A stretch of 64,000 nt of DNA from Bacteroidota bacterium (GTDB lineage Bacteria > Bacteroidota > Bacteroidia > Chitinophagales > Chitinophagaceae). Both the position numbers and the translations under genes were made by a program. Below, piece after piece: positions 9,298 through 18,778 of the stretch. Under the pieces are notes generated by a model. That model was given only the letters and a program-made list of their open reading frames with translations, was not told where the DNA came from and did not search any database. Numbering within the stretch: position 1 is the first letter of the stretch; every line of letters starts with the position of its first letter. The stretch lies in assembly GCA_947456625.1 (NCBI GenBank), contig CANGQJ010000010.1, forward strand, positions 1-64,000. Reading direction: 5' to 3'.

Positions 9298-12200
9298 ATG
9301 TCATATAAAATTATACCATTTTTCATTTGGGTTGCTATTATAACTATAGTAGCTCCGCAGTGTAATGCCGTTCAAAAAGAGGAACCATTATTTGAAATGT
9401 TGGATGCAACTAAAACTGGTATTCAATTTGAAAATAATTTAAAACCAACCGCTGAATTTAACATGTTTCACTACATGTACTATTATAATGGAGCGGGTGT
9501 TGCCACTGGCGACTTTAACAATGACGGGAAAGTTGACATTTTTTTTGCTTCCAATGAAGGTGAAAATCAATTGTATTTAAATAAAGGGAATTTACAATTT
9601 GAAAATGTAACAAAGGCCTCCCAAATTCCTCAGGATTCGGCGTGGAACACGGGTGTTTCGGTGGTGGACATTAATAACGATGGTTTATTGGATATTTATA
9701 TTTGTCGTTTAGGGAATTTTGAAAAATTTAAAAGCAAAAATCAATTTTTAATTTGCAAGGGTTTAAAAAATGGAATTCCTTATTACGAGGACCAGGCTGC
9801 GGCTTATGGTTTAGATTTTTCGGGATTTAGTACGCAAGCAACATTTTTTGATTATGACATGGATGGCGATTTGGATGTTTTTTTACTAAATCATTCGGTG
9901 CACCAAAACGGAACCTTTGCGCCTAGAAAAAACTTTTTAGGTACGTATGATTTACTTTCTGGAGATCGTATTTTTAAAAACAACAATGGAAAATTTGAAG
10001 ACGTTACTGTTGCGTCTAAAATTAATAGTAGTAAAATAAGCTATGGTTTAGGGGTGGTTGTGAGTGATTTGAATTTAGATGGCTTTCCAGACATTTATGT
10101 TGGAAACGATTTTCATGAAAATGATTATTTGTATATCAATCAAAAAAATGGAACTTTTTCCGAAGAGCAGGAACAGCGTATGATGCATAGCAGCCAATAT
10201 TCAATGGGGGTGGATGCTGGAGATTTAAACAATGATGGATTACCTGAAATAATTTCAATGGACATGCTTCCTAAGGACCCCTATATTTTAAAAAGGTCAC
10301 TTGGGGAGGATGATTACGATACTTATAAAATGAAAATTGGGGTTGGATATGGTGTTCAAGTTACCAGAAATAATTTACAATGGAATAGGGGTAATGGTCA
10401 TTTTAGTGAAATTGGCATGTATGCTGGGATATTTGCAACGGACTGGTCTTGGTCTACACTAATGCTTGATTTTGACAATGATGGTTTTAAAGATATTTTT
10501 ATTGCCAATGGGATTCCCAAGCGAATGAATGATATGGATTATGTGAATTATGTTTCCAATCAAGAAATTCAAGAAAAAATTAGAGAAAATAAAATGGGGG
10601 ATAAGGATATGTCTTTAATTGACAAATTCCCGGAAATTAAAATACCAAATCAATTCTTTTTAAATAAAGGGGATATGTCTTTTTCTGATAAAGATAAAAG
10701 TATTTTAAATAATCCTAATTCTTATTCAAACGGCGCGGCTTACGCAGATTTTGATAACGACGGTGACTTGGATTTAGTGGTGAATAACGTAAATGACAAA
10801 TCTTTTATTTATGAAAACAAAGCAAATAAGGACAGGTCAAATAAATTTGTGACTATTATATTAAAGGGGGACAAGCAAAATATAAACGCAATTGGAGCAA
10901 AGCTTTTATTATATACGCCTACTCAATTAAGAACCTATGATAAATATCCTGTAAAAGGTTTTTTATCAAGTATGGAAGTTCCAATACTTGTTGGATTAAA
11001 AAACACCATAGTGGATTCTGCATTTTTAATTTGGCCTGATAATAGCTATCAAAAAATTAGTTTAACCAATCAAAAGAATAATCAACTTATACTTCAGTAC
11101 GAAAAGGGGCTTCCAATTTTTAATTATAATTTAATTCATGATCATTGGCCACAAAAAAGCAGTGAGGTTTCGGATATAACACAAAGCACTGGTGTTAATT
11201 ATGTGCATCAGGAAAATGTTTTTCAGGAATTTAATAGAGAGCAACTAATTCCTCAAATGAACTCAAGCGAAGGGCCAGCATTAGCGACTGCCGATATTAA
11301 TCATGATGGATTAGAAGATTTTTACATTGGTGCTGCAAGGGGTGGCAAGCGTGCGGTTTATTTACAAGAAAAAAATGGTAAATTTATTTCCTTGGCGCAA
11401 CCTGCCTTAGCATTAGATAGTAACTACGAGGATGTAGATGCAGTATGGTCGGATGTTAACAAGGATGGTCATTTGGATTTAATTGTGGCTACGGGCGGTA
11501 ATGAGTATTTTGGCAAGGATGAATTTATGCAGTCTAGAGTTTATCTCAATGATGGCAAAGGCAATTTAAAACGTTTGGAAAATGCAATTCCGGTATTTAA
11601 TCAAGCATCTTCGGTTATTGCGTCTGATTTTAATAACGATGGATTACCTGATTTATTTATTTCAAGTAGAACAGTTGCCATGCGATATGGCTTTGCTGCT
11701 GACTCCTATATTTTGTATAATAAAGGGGACGGACATTTTGAGGATGTGAGTGATAAGGTTGCTCCATTTTTAAAACAAATAGGCTTAATCACCAATGCCA
11801 ATTTAGTAGATATTAATGCAGATGGTAAAAAGGAAATTATATTAACACACCAATGGGGTGGCATTGATTTAATTAAAACCAATCCTAAGGGGTGGACTAA
11901 AACGGCAGTAACTAATTTGCCAGGTTGGTGGAATTTCACCTTAGCATTAGATGTAGATGGGGATGGAGATATGGATTTAATTGCTGGCAATTTAGGACTT
12001 AACTCAAGGTTAAAAGGCACTATGGAAATGCCTGTACGTATGTATTACAACGACTTTGATGACAATGGAACTTTTGAGCAAATTGTGAGTTATTATATTC
12101 AAGGGAAAGAAATTCCTTTTGCCAACAAGGATGAAATTCAAAAACAAATCCCATTAATTAAAAAGAAGTTTTTATACGCCGAAGATTTTGCAAAAGCCAA

Positions 12201-12627
12201 AATTGAAGATATTTTTTCTAAAGTAAAATTAAAATCAGCTACCATATACGAGGCGTTTGATTTTGCAAATACTGTTTTTATAAATGACGGTAAAGGAAAT
12301 TTTAGTCCCATTGAATTGCCATGGCAAGCTCAAATCACTTCTTATAAAACTGCAGCCATTTGTGATGCCAATGGAGACGGGCTTCCTGATGTGATAATGA
12401 TGGGCAATTTTTACGACAACAATGTACAAATGGGAAGGTATGACGCTGACTATGGAACTTTACTACTAAATAAAGGTAAGGGGCATTTTGAGCCTACTTC
12501 ATTTAATGGATTGGTGGTGAAAGGTCAGGTACGAAAAATATTGCCTATTAAAATGAATGGCAATCAAAACTTTATTGTTGCTAAGAATGGAGATAGCTTA
12601 AGATTTATTAGCATTTATAAGCATTAG
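9298..12627 (+). CDS. VCBS/FG-GAP repeat protein with ASPIC/UnbV-like region (CRTAC1-like), paralog 3
   Basis: Same architecture as the two upstream paralogs ('STQATFFDYDMDGDLDVFLLNHSV', 'KGFLSSMEVPILVGL', C-terminal 'GNFYDNNVQMGRYDADYGTLLL'). Confidence 0.88.
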   Translation: MSYKIIPFFIWVAIITIVAPQCNAVQKEEPLFEMLDATKTGIQFENNLKPTAEFNMFHYMYYYNGAGVATGDFNNDGKVDIFFASNEGENQLYLNKGNLQFENVTKASQIPQDSAWNTGVSVVDINNDGLLDIYICRLGNFEKFKSKNQFLICKGLKNGIPYYEDQAAAYGLDFSGFSTQATFFDYDMDGDLDVFLLNHSVHQNGTFAPRKNFLGTYDLLSGDRIFKNNNGKFEDVTVASKINSSKISYGLGVVVSDLNLDGFPDIYVGNDFHENDYLYINQKNGTFSEEQEQRMMHSSQYSMGVDAGDLNNDGLPEIISMDMLPKDPYILKRSLGEDDYDTYKMKIGVGYGVQVTRNNLQWNRGNGHFSEIGMYAGIFATDWSWSTLMLDFDNDGFKDIFIANGIPKRMNDMDYVNYVSNQEIQEKIRENKMGDKDMSLIDKFPEIKIPNQFFLNKGDMSFSDKDKSILNNPNSYSNGAAYADFDNDGDLDLVVNNVNDKSFIYENKANKDRSNKFVTIILKGDKQNINAIGAKLLLYTPTQLRTYDKYPVKGFLSSMEVPILVGLKNTIVDSAFLIWPDNSYQKISLTNQKNNQLILQYEKGLPIFNYNLIHDHWPQKSSEVSDITQSTGVNYVHQENVFQEFNREQLIPQMNSSEGPALATADINHDGLEDFYIGAARGGKRAVYLQEKNGKFISLAQPALALDSNYEDVDAVWSDVNKDGHLDLIVATGGNEYFGKDEFMQSRVYLNDGKGNLKRLENAIPVFNQASSVIASDFNNDGLPDLFISSRTVAMRYGFAADSYILYNKGDGHFEDVSDKVAPFLKQIGLITNANLVDINADGKKEIILTHQWGGIDLIKTNPKGWTKTAVTNLPGWWNFTLALDVDGDGDMDLIAGNLGLNSRLKGTMEMPVRMYYNDFDDNGTFEQIVSYYIQGKEIPFANKDEIQKQIPLIKKKFLYAEDFAKAKIEDIFSKVKLKSATIYEAFDFANTVFINDGKGNFSPIELPWQAQITSYKTAAICDANGDGLPDVIMMGNFYDNNVQMGRYDADYGTLLLNKGKGHFEPTSFNGLVVKGQVRKILPIKMNGNQNFIVAKNGDSLRFISIYKH

Positions 12628-12696
12628 TAGATCATTCAAATTATTTTCTAATTACACCTGACAAAAGACGTAAATTACTATTTCAAATTGCACCAC

Positions 12697-14742
12697 ATGA
12701 AAAAAAGATTCATTTTCATACTGATAATTGCTGCGGGATTGCATGCAAACGCACAAGAAATTAATCCTTGGAAAGTAGTAGCTAAAAATTGGGATACTAA
12801 AAATTATTATGGAGTCACTGTAGCCAATGGTATGATGGGCATTGTTTCTGCACAAGAGCCCTTCAAAGTGAAGGATGTCGTACTTGCTGGTGCCTACGAT
12901 TTATATGGTCGGGGAAGAGTGAGTAATTTTTTACGCAGTTTTAATTTGCTCAATATGCAAGTGAGTGTGAATGGCGAACAGATTAACACCAATAACACTC
13001 AAAATTTTACACAAAGTTTGGATATGCAAAATGCCAGTTTTACAACCAGCTTTGATTTGGGGGATAAGGCTTCTGTAAAATACACTTATTATGCTTTACG
13101 TCAAATGCCTTTTACGGTTTTGATGGATGTGGAAGTGACAGCAAACAAAGACATTGATTTGGGTGCTGCAAGTGTAATGGAAGCCCCTGATGCTCTAAAG
13201 GAGGTGCAAAATTTTTACAATGAAATTGATCGACCACATGTTGTGATAAGTCTTTTAACTTCTTCGGCAAAAAGCCCAACCGGCAAATTATTAATGTGTG
13301 CCTCTAATACTTTTTTATTTAGTGAAACGCATGGCAATGAGCCAAGAGTGATTCATGAGATGTGGGATAATAATATGCACCTCATGAAATTCGGAAAAAA
13401 ATTAAAGGCGGGCACTATTTATCGTTTTTCCATTGCAGGTAGTTCCATTACTTCAGCACATCATGATGATCCTTTGAACGAGGCGGAGCGTATGACTATT
13501 TTTGCAAAACTAGAAGGACGAGATCGTTTAATAGAGCACCACAAACAAACTTGGGCAGATTTATGGAAAAGTGATATTAAAATTACGGGTGACCCACAAG
13601 CACAGCAGGATATACACAGTATGTTGTATCATTTATATTCTTTTGTTAGAGCGGAATCAAATTTAAGTCCTTCCCCAATGGGTCTTTCTGGACTTGGATA
13701 CAATGGTCATGTGTTTTGGGATACAGAGCTCTGGATGTATCCAGCACTTTTAATACTGCATCCTGACATGGCAAAGTCTATGATTCAATATCGATTTGAT
13801 CGTTTGCCTGCTGCTAGACGCAATGCGTTCAACCATGGATTTAAAGGAGCTATGTTTCCTTGGGAGAGTGCTGGAACAGGGGTGGAAGAAACTCCCGTTT
13901 GGGCATTAAGTGGGCCGTTTGAGCATCATATTACTGCGGATGTAGCATTTGCAGCTTGGAATTATTATTGTGTTACTCAGGATAAAGCATGGTTGGAATC
14001 AACTGGTTGGCCACTTATAAAAGAGACTGCAAATTTTTGGGCATCTAGAGTGGAGAGAAAAGGGCCTGGTCATTTTGAAATAAATAATGTGGTGGCAGCA
14101 GATGAGTGGGCAGAGAATGTAGACAATAATGCATTCACCAATGCTGCGGCCATTGCTAATTTGAAAGCGGCAATAAAATCAGCCACTATTTTGGGCATCG
14201 CTCCAGATCCAGACTGGGATAATGTTGCAAAAAATATTCCAATTTTAACGATGCCTGATAAAGTGGGCGAAGGTGTTGGCGTAACTAGGGAACATGCTAC
14301 TTATAATGGAGAGGGTATTAAGCAGGCAGATGTAAATTTGTTGTCCTATCCTTTAAAAACAATTATAGATAAAGGACAGATTAAAAAAGACTTAGACTTT
14401 TATTCAAAAAGAGTGCCAAATCAAGGAACTCCAGCCATGACGCAGGCCATTTTTGCATTATTATATGCAAGACTAGGGGAAACAGAAAAAGCATATCATT
14501 TTTTTGTGGATGCATATACTCCGAATCTGAATCCGCCATTTAGAGTAATTGCAGAAACTAAGGGGGGCACTAATCCGTATTTCTCTACAGGAGCTGGTGG
14601 CATTATTCAATCCCTTTTAATGGGTTTTGGGGGCTTGGATATTACCGAAAAAGGGATAGTTCAATTTCCAACCAAGCTACCAATGCAGTGGAAAAAATTA
14701 GAAATTACTGGTGTAATGGGCAAAAATTACACAATACAATAA
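12697..14742 (+). CDS. Secreted glycoside hydrolase family 65-type protein
   Basis: Signal peptide 'MKKRFIFILIIAAGLHANAQ'; GH65-like 'GHVFWDTELWMYPALLILHPDMAKSMIQYRFDRLPAARRNA' and catalytic-region 'AADEWAENVDNNAFTN' (compare PDEYH..VDNNAYTN). Confidence 0.82.
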   Translation: MKKRFIFILIIAAGLHANAQEINPWKVVAKNWDTKNYYGVTVANGMMGIVSAQEPFKVKDVVLAGAYDLYGRGRVSNFLRSFNLLNMQVSVNGEQINTNNTQNFTQSLDMQNASFTTSFDLGDKASVKYTYYALRQMPFTVLMDVEVTANKDIDLGAASVMEAPDALKEVQNFYNEIDRPHVVISLLTSSAKSPTGKLLMCASNTFLFSETHGNEPRVIHEMWDNNMHLMKFGKKLKAGTIYRFSIAGSSITSAHHDDPLNEAERMTIFAKLEGRDRLIEHHKQTWADLWKSDIKITGDPQAQQDIHSMLYHLYSFVRAESNLSPSPMGLSGLGYNGHVFWDTELWMYPALLILHPDMAKSMIQYRFDRLPAARRNAFNHGFKGAMFPWESAGTGVEETPVWALSGPFEHHITADVAFAAWNYYCVTQDKAWLESTGWPLIKETANFWASRVERKGPGHFEINNVVAADEWAENVDNNAFTNAAAIANLKAAIKSATILGIAPDPDWDNVAKNIPILTMPDKVGEGVGVTREHATYNGEGIKQADVNLLSYPLKTIIDKGQIKKDLDFYSKRVPNQGTPAMTQAIFALLYARLGETEKAYHFFVDAYTPNLNPPFRVIAETKGGTNPYFSTGAGGIIQSLLMGFGGLDITEKGIVQFPTKLPMQWKKLEITGVMGKNYTIQ

Positions 14743-14762
14743 TTTTTTGTAATTTTAGGTAC

Positions 14763-15326
14763 TTGAAAAAGATAGCCTCCATATTATTATTGGCCATAAT
14801 GCTGTTTAACTGGTTTGGTTACCGTTTAGTGTCAAACTATTTTGATCAAAAAGCCGCCAATCAAATGGTGCGTTTAATTGATGAAAATAATTACAACGAA
14901 TCGGAATTGGTTTCGGTTAAAATGCCAATTAATTTACCTTACTATTCTAATAACCCAAAGTTTGAAAGAGTAGAGGGTGAAATGGAGATTAATGGAGTGG
15001 TTTATCAATATGTAGAAAGAAGAGTGTATAATGATAGTTTAGAGATTAGAGTTTTACCAAACCAGGATCGTTTGCATATTAAAAATGCTAAAGAAAGTTT
15101 TGATAAATTGGCTTCAGATTTTGATCAAAAACTAACTGATAAAAAATCAGTGCCTGTAAATAAGTCATCTGTTAAAGTGATTAGTTTCGATTATATCGAC
15201 CAAGAAAATAAGTGGTCACTTACAAAAATCATTCCTCGTAAAATGGTAATTGGTCCCCATTTTGATGAGCGTTTATTAAGCATTTGTTTACCTATACAAG
15301 CGCCACCTCCAAAAGATATTGCTTAG
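14763..15326 (+). CDS. Hypothetical membrane-anchored protein
   Basis: TTG-initiated ORF with N-terminal hydrophobic segment 'LKKIASILLLAIMLFNWFGYRLV'; the longer ORF-track start overlaps the GH65 gene. Confidence 0.5.
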   Translation: MKKIASILLLAIMLFNWFGYRLVSNYFDQKAANQMVRLIDENNYNESELVSVKMPINLPYYSNNPKFERVEGEMEINGVVYQYVERRVYNDSLEIRVLPNQDRLHIKNAKESFDKLASDFDQKLTDKKSVPVNKSSVKVISFDYIDQENKWSLTKIIPRKMVIGPHFDERLLSICLPIQAPPPKDIA

Positions 15327-15339
15327 TTTATTAAGCTGG

Positions 15340-15371
15340 TACTACCAATGTAAAATTGGGTAGTATATTTT
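15340..15371 (+). terminator. Putative terminator/hairpin after the 212-aa ORF
   Basis: Imperfect stem TACTACC(AAT)/(ATT)G-GGTAGTA with loop GTAAA and a following TATTTT. Confidence 0.4.
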
Positions 15372-15435
15372 AGTGCATCGCACACATACGTCTATTTTTT
15401 ATTAAAATAGCATTGTCCTCTTACCGTTTCAAACA

Positions 15436-16767
15436 TTGAAAATGAAAAATATTTTTTCTTTTGCGCTAGTCACATTAGGCTTTTTAGCATGCAATTCTAA
15501 AAGTGATTATAAGCAAATTACACATGACCCTGATTTATATGCAAACACTGTGCATGAATTAAATCAAGTTGTGATGGGTAACAATTTTAGTCCCATTATA
15601 GCTTCTCGTAATTATGCGTATGCTGCTATTGCTGGCTATGAAGTGACTGCTGCCGGAAATCCAACCAAGTACCAAAGTTTATCAGGTCAATTAAAAGGAC
15701 TAGCTGAATTGCCTAAGCCGCAAGACACTGCTAATATTGATTTCCCTTATGCGTCCTTGGTTGCTTATTGTATGGTGGGAGAAGCGGTTACATTCCCAGA
15801 AGGAAGTTTAAAAGTTTATACCGACAGCTTACACCAATTGGTAAAAGCGCATGGAATGTCAAATTCAATGATTGAAGCCTCCGAAGGATATGCAAAAAAA
15901 GTAGGTGCTGCAATAATTGCTTGGAGTAAAAAAGACAATTATGCACAAACAAGAAGTGCGGAAAAATATACTGTGAAGGAAATACCAGGCCGATGGGTGC
16001 CAACACCCCCTATGTATGCTCAAGCAGCAGAACCACATTGGAAGGAAATTAGAACCATGGTGTTAGATAGTGCTAGTCAATTTCGTCCTAAAGCGCCGCC
16101 TGTATTTAATGTTACAGATAAAAATAGTGAATACTATATTAATGTAATGATGGTTAAAAATGCAGTGGATAGCTTAACCGATGAACAAAAGCATATTGCC
16201 AACTTTTGGGATGACAATCCATTTAAAGTAAATGTGAGTGGGCACATCATGTTCAGTTCTAAAAAATTCTCTCCTCCGGGTCATTGGATGAGCATTGTAG
16301 GTATTGCAAATAAAACAGCAAAAGCTGATTTTGAAACTGCAACCTATGCTTACGCAAAAACTGCCATTGCCTTATTTGATGCATTCATTCATTGTTGGGA
16401 TGCAAAATATGCATACAACACGGTACGCCCTGAAACAGTTATTAATAAATACTTTGACATGAACTGGAGACCTTTATTACAAACTCCAGCTTTCCCAGAA
16501 TATACATGTGGTCACTCCACTATTTCCTCTTCTGCAGCCGAAGTGTTAACAAGCGTTTATGGCGATAATTTTGCTTATACCGATTCTACAGAATTGGAAT
16601 TCGGCATTGCTAACCGTAGCTTTAAATCATTCAGAGCAGCCGCTGAGGAAAACAACTGGGCAAGATTTTACGGAGGCTTGCACTTTCACAACTCATGTAT
16701 TGTAAGTACGGAGCAAGGTAAAAAAGTAGGAAGCTGGGTAGTAGACCATTTAAAAATGAAAAAATAA
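15436..16767 (+). CDS. Vanadium-dependent haloperoxidase / PAP2-superfamily lipoprotein
   Basis: Lipobox 'LGFLAC'; motifs 'KYAYNTVRPETVI', 'FPEYTCGHST' (PSGHS equivalent) and 'RFYGGLHFHNS' (R-x5-H). Confidence 0.85.
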   Translation: MKMKNIFSFALVTLGFLACNSKSDYKQITHDPDLYANTVHELNQVVMGNNFSPIIASRNYAYAAIAGYEVTAAGNPTKYQSLSGQLKGLAELPKPQDTANIDFPYASLVAYCMVGEAVTFPEGSLKVYTDSLHQLVKAHGMSNSMIEASEGYAKKVGAAIIAWSKKDNYAQTRSAEKYTVKEIPGRWVPTPPMYAQAAEPHWKEIRTMVLDSASQFRPKAPPVFNVTDKNSEYYINVMMVKNAVDSLTDEQKHIANFWDDNPFKVNVSGHIMFSSKKFSPPGHWMSIVGIANKTAKADFETATYAYAKTAIALFDAFIHCWDAKYAYNTVRPETVINKYFDMNWRPLLQTPAFPEYTCGHSTISSSAAEVLTSVYGDNFAYTDSTELEFGIANRSFKSFRAAAEENNWARFYGGLHFHNSCIVSTEQGKKVGSWVVDHLKMKK

Positions 16768-16784
16768 ACCAATCAAAAAACTTA

Positions 16785-16809
16785 CCTAAAATAGCCACAC
16801 TATTTTAGG
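16785..16809. other. Intercistronic hairpin without T-tract
   Basis: Perfect 10-bp inverted repeat CCTAAAATAG-CCACA-CTATTTTAGG between two co-oriented genes. Confidence 0.6.
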
Positions 16810-16832
16810 GGTATCAAAACATCCATCTCAAA

Positions 16833-17966
16833 ATGAAAAAATATATTTTGTCATTACTAATTGTAATGGCCCTATACAATAACACTTACGCACAAGGCTG
16901 CGTAGCAATAAGAACTGTTGGCGGATTAAATACCATGGAACATGCCATGGGACTAGGAATGGTTCATGACATGATGCATGATAGCACCATGAAACCTAAA
17001 GCAGAACCTAAATGGGATTTAAATATTAGTGGTCGTTATTTTAAATCTTATAAACATTTTAATGGAACTGATGAGGTTACTCAAAGGGTAGCTGAATCAA
17101 CTGATGTGCGAAATTTTAGCCGTACAGTAGATATTTCTTTGGCAAGAAAATTAAATGAAAAATGGAGTATTGGCATTGATTTGCCCTTAGTTTACAATGA
17201 GCGCTCTTCATTATATGAGCATATTAGCAGTGCAAAAGGAAGCCCTAGGTATTCAACTTATTCTCAAGGTATTGGTGATATGCGTATTACAGCATACAAA
17301 TGGTTAATCGCACCTAAAGCGGGCAATAAAGGAAATTTATTAGGAGGCATTGGCTTAAAACTTCCTACTGGAAATTATAAAGCAACCGATGTATTTCATA
17401 CTTCCTTAACGGCAACACGAGTTGGTCCAGTGGATCAATCCATTCAGCCTGGTGATGGTGGCTTAGGCGTTTCACTTGAATTAAATGGCTTTAGAATTTT
17501 AAATAATACTTGGAGTTTATACAGTAATGCGTATTATTTAATTAACCCACAAGGAAATAACGGAGCGAGTACAGCTAGGGGTGGCGTACCTACTGCAGCT
17601 GCGATTAAATACACATCAGATGTAATGAGTGTACCTGATCAATATTTATTAAGAGCTGGAACCAACTGGACTAAAAATGCAGTTACTTTATCTTTAGGTG
17701 CAAGATATGAATGTATTCCTGCTTCTGATTTAATAGGAGACAATACTGGTTTTAGAAGACCAGGTAATGTGCTTGCCATTGAGCCTGGAGCCAACTATGC
17801 GTATAAGCAATTTAACTTTTATTTATATGCACCAGTGGCTATTAGAAGAGAGCGTCCACAAAGCTATCCAGACATTTTAAAAACAAATGACACTAAAGTA
17901 TTCTCGAGGGGGGATGCTGCATTTGCAGATTATAGCTTAAGCTTTGGGGTTGGCTATAAATTTTAA
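16833..17966 (+). CDS. Putative outer-membrane beta-barrel / transporter-like protein
   Basis: Signal peptide 'MKKYILSLLIVMALYNNTYAQ'; alternating amphipathic strands; C-terminal 'DYSLSFGVGYKF' ending in aromatic Phe. Confidence 0.6.
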   Translation: MKKYILSLLIVMALYNNTYAQGCVAIRTVGGLNTMEHAMGLGMVHDMMHDSTMKPKAEPKWDLNISGRYFKSYKHFNGTDEVTQRVAESTDVRNFSRTVDISLARKLNEKWSIGIDLPLVYNERSSLYEHISSAKGSPRYSTYSQGIGDMRITAYKWLIAPKAGNKGNLLGGIGLKLPTGNYKATDVFHTSLTATRVGPVDQSIQPGDGGLGVSLELNGFRILNNTWSLYSNAYYLINPQGNNGASTARGGVPTAAAIKYTSDVMSVPDQYLLRAGTNWTKNAVTLSLGARYECIPASDLIGDNTGFRRPGNVLAIEPGANYAYKQFNFYLYAPVAIRRERPQSYPDILKTNDTKVFSRGDAAFADYSLSFGVGYKF

Positions 17967-17970
17967 GAAC

Positions 17971-18681
17971 TTATAAAGCATTTAAATAAGTAACAAAATC
18001 TAAAAGAGATTTTTCACCTTTTGCATTTGAGTTATTTTTTTCTGAATACGCTTTCCAAATTGATTCGTCAATGGAAAGCGTATTTTTTATTGAAAGGGCA
18101 TTTATTTTATTGCCAATATTCCATATTTTTTTATTTCCTCTTTCAAATACATAATAAGCTTCCTGGTTTACATATTCCGATTCGTTCACACCTCCATAAG
18201 AATATACATCTCTAATTTTTTTATGTTGCCATTTTAATAACTGATAATGTCCTCCATCGGCCAACACTTGAAAATAGGTATTATCGTTGGTGGTATTGGT
18301 GCTTGGATAACCACTTACAAAATGAAATGGTTTATTAGCTTCTCCAGATTCTAAATAAAATTCACTTATAATCCCATCTACTACAAAAAACTGGTTGTCT
18401 CTTCTAAAATAAAGCTTGTCTTCATATAATGAAAAATTTAATTCTGAGTTGTTAAACTTCACTCCGTTTTTTAAAACCACAGATCCATTTACCCAATTTT
18501 CTAAAAAAAGCGGCGTTCCTTTGGTGTCGTTTTTGGCGCCAATTGGGATCATTTTTCCATTATTATCCTGTATTGATAAATCCCCGCCAACACCAGTAGA
18601 ACCAATATGTTTGCCACTTACTTGTGCATTTGAACTATAGGACATAGCAATAATGCTTGCGATAAATAGGAAATTTTTCAT
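17971..18681 (-). CDS. Hypothetical secreted protein
   Basis: Signal peptide 'MKNFLFIASIIAMSYSSNAQ'; no domain recognised. Confidence 0.6.
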   Translation of the reverse strand: MKNFLFIASIIAMSYSSNAQVSGKHIGSTGVGGDLSIQDNNGKMIPIGAKNDTKGTPLFLENWVNGSVVLKNGVKFNNSELNFSLYEDKLYFRRDNQFFVVDGIISEFYLESGEANKPFHFVSGYPSTNTTNDNTYFQVLADGGHYQLLKWQHKKIRDVYSYGGVNESEYVNQEAYYVFERGNKKIWNIGNKINALSIKNTLSIDESIWKAYSEKNNSNAKGEKSLLDFVTYLNAL

Positions 18682-18688
18682 AAAATAA

Positions 18689-18736
18689 AATTAGGCTTGT
18701 TTGAGATAGCTAAAGTTATATTAAACAAGCCTAATT
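18689..18736 (-). terminator. Terminator-like hairpin after amylosucrase
   Basis: Perfect 14-bp inverted repeat AATTAGGCTTGTTT / AAACAAGCCTAATT, 20-nt loop. On the minus strand it is followed by TTTATTTT directly before the ATG at 18681. Confidence 0.6.
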
Positions 18737-18778
18737 ATTTAATATTAATGGATCACAGGTTATATTTTTTTTTGGGGC

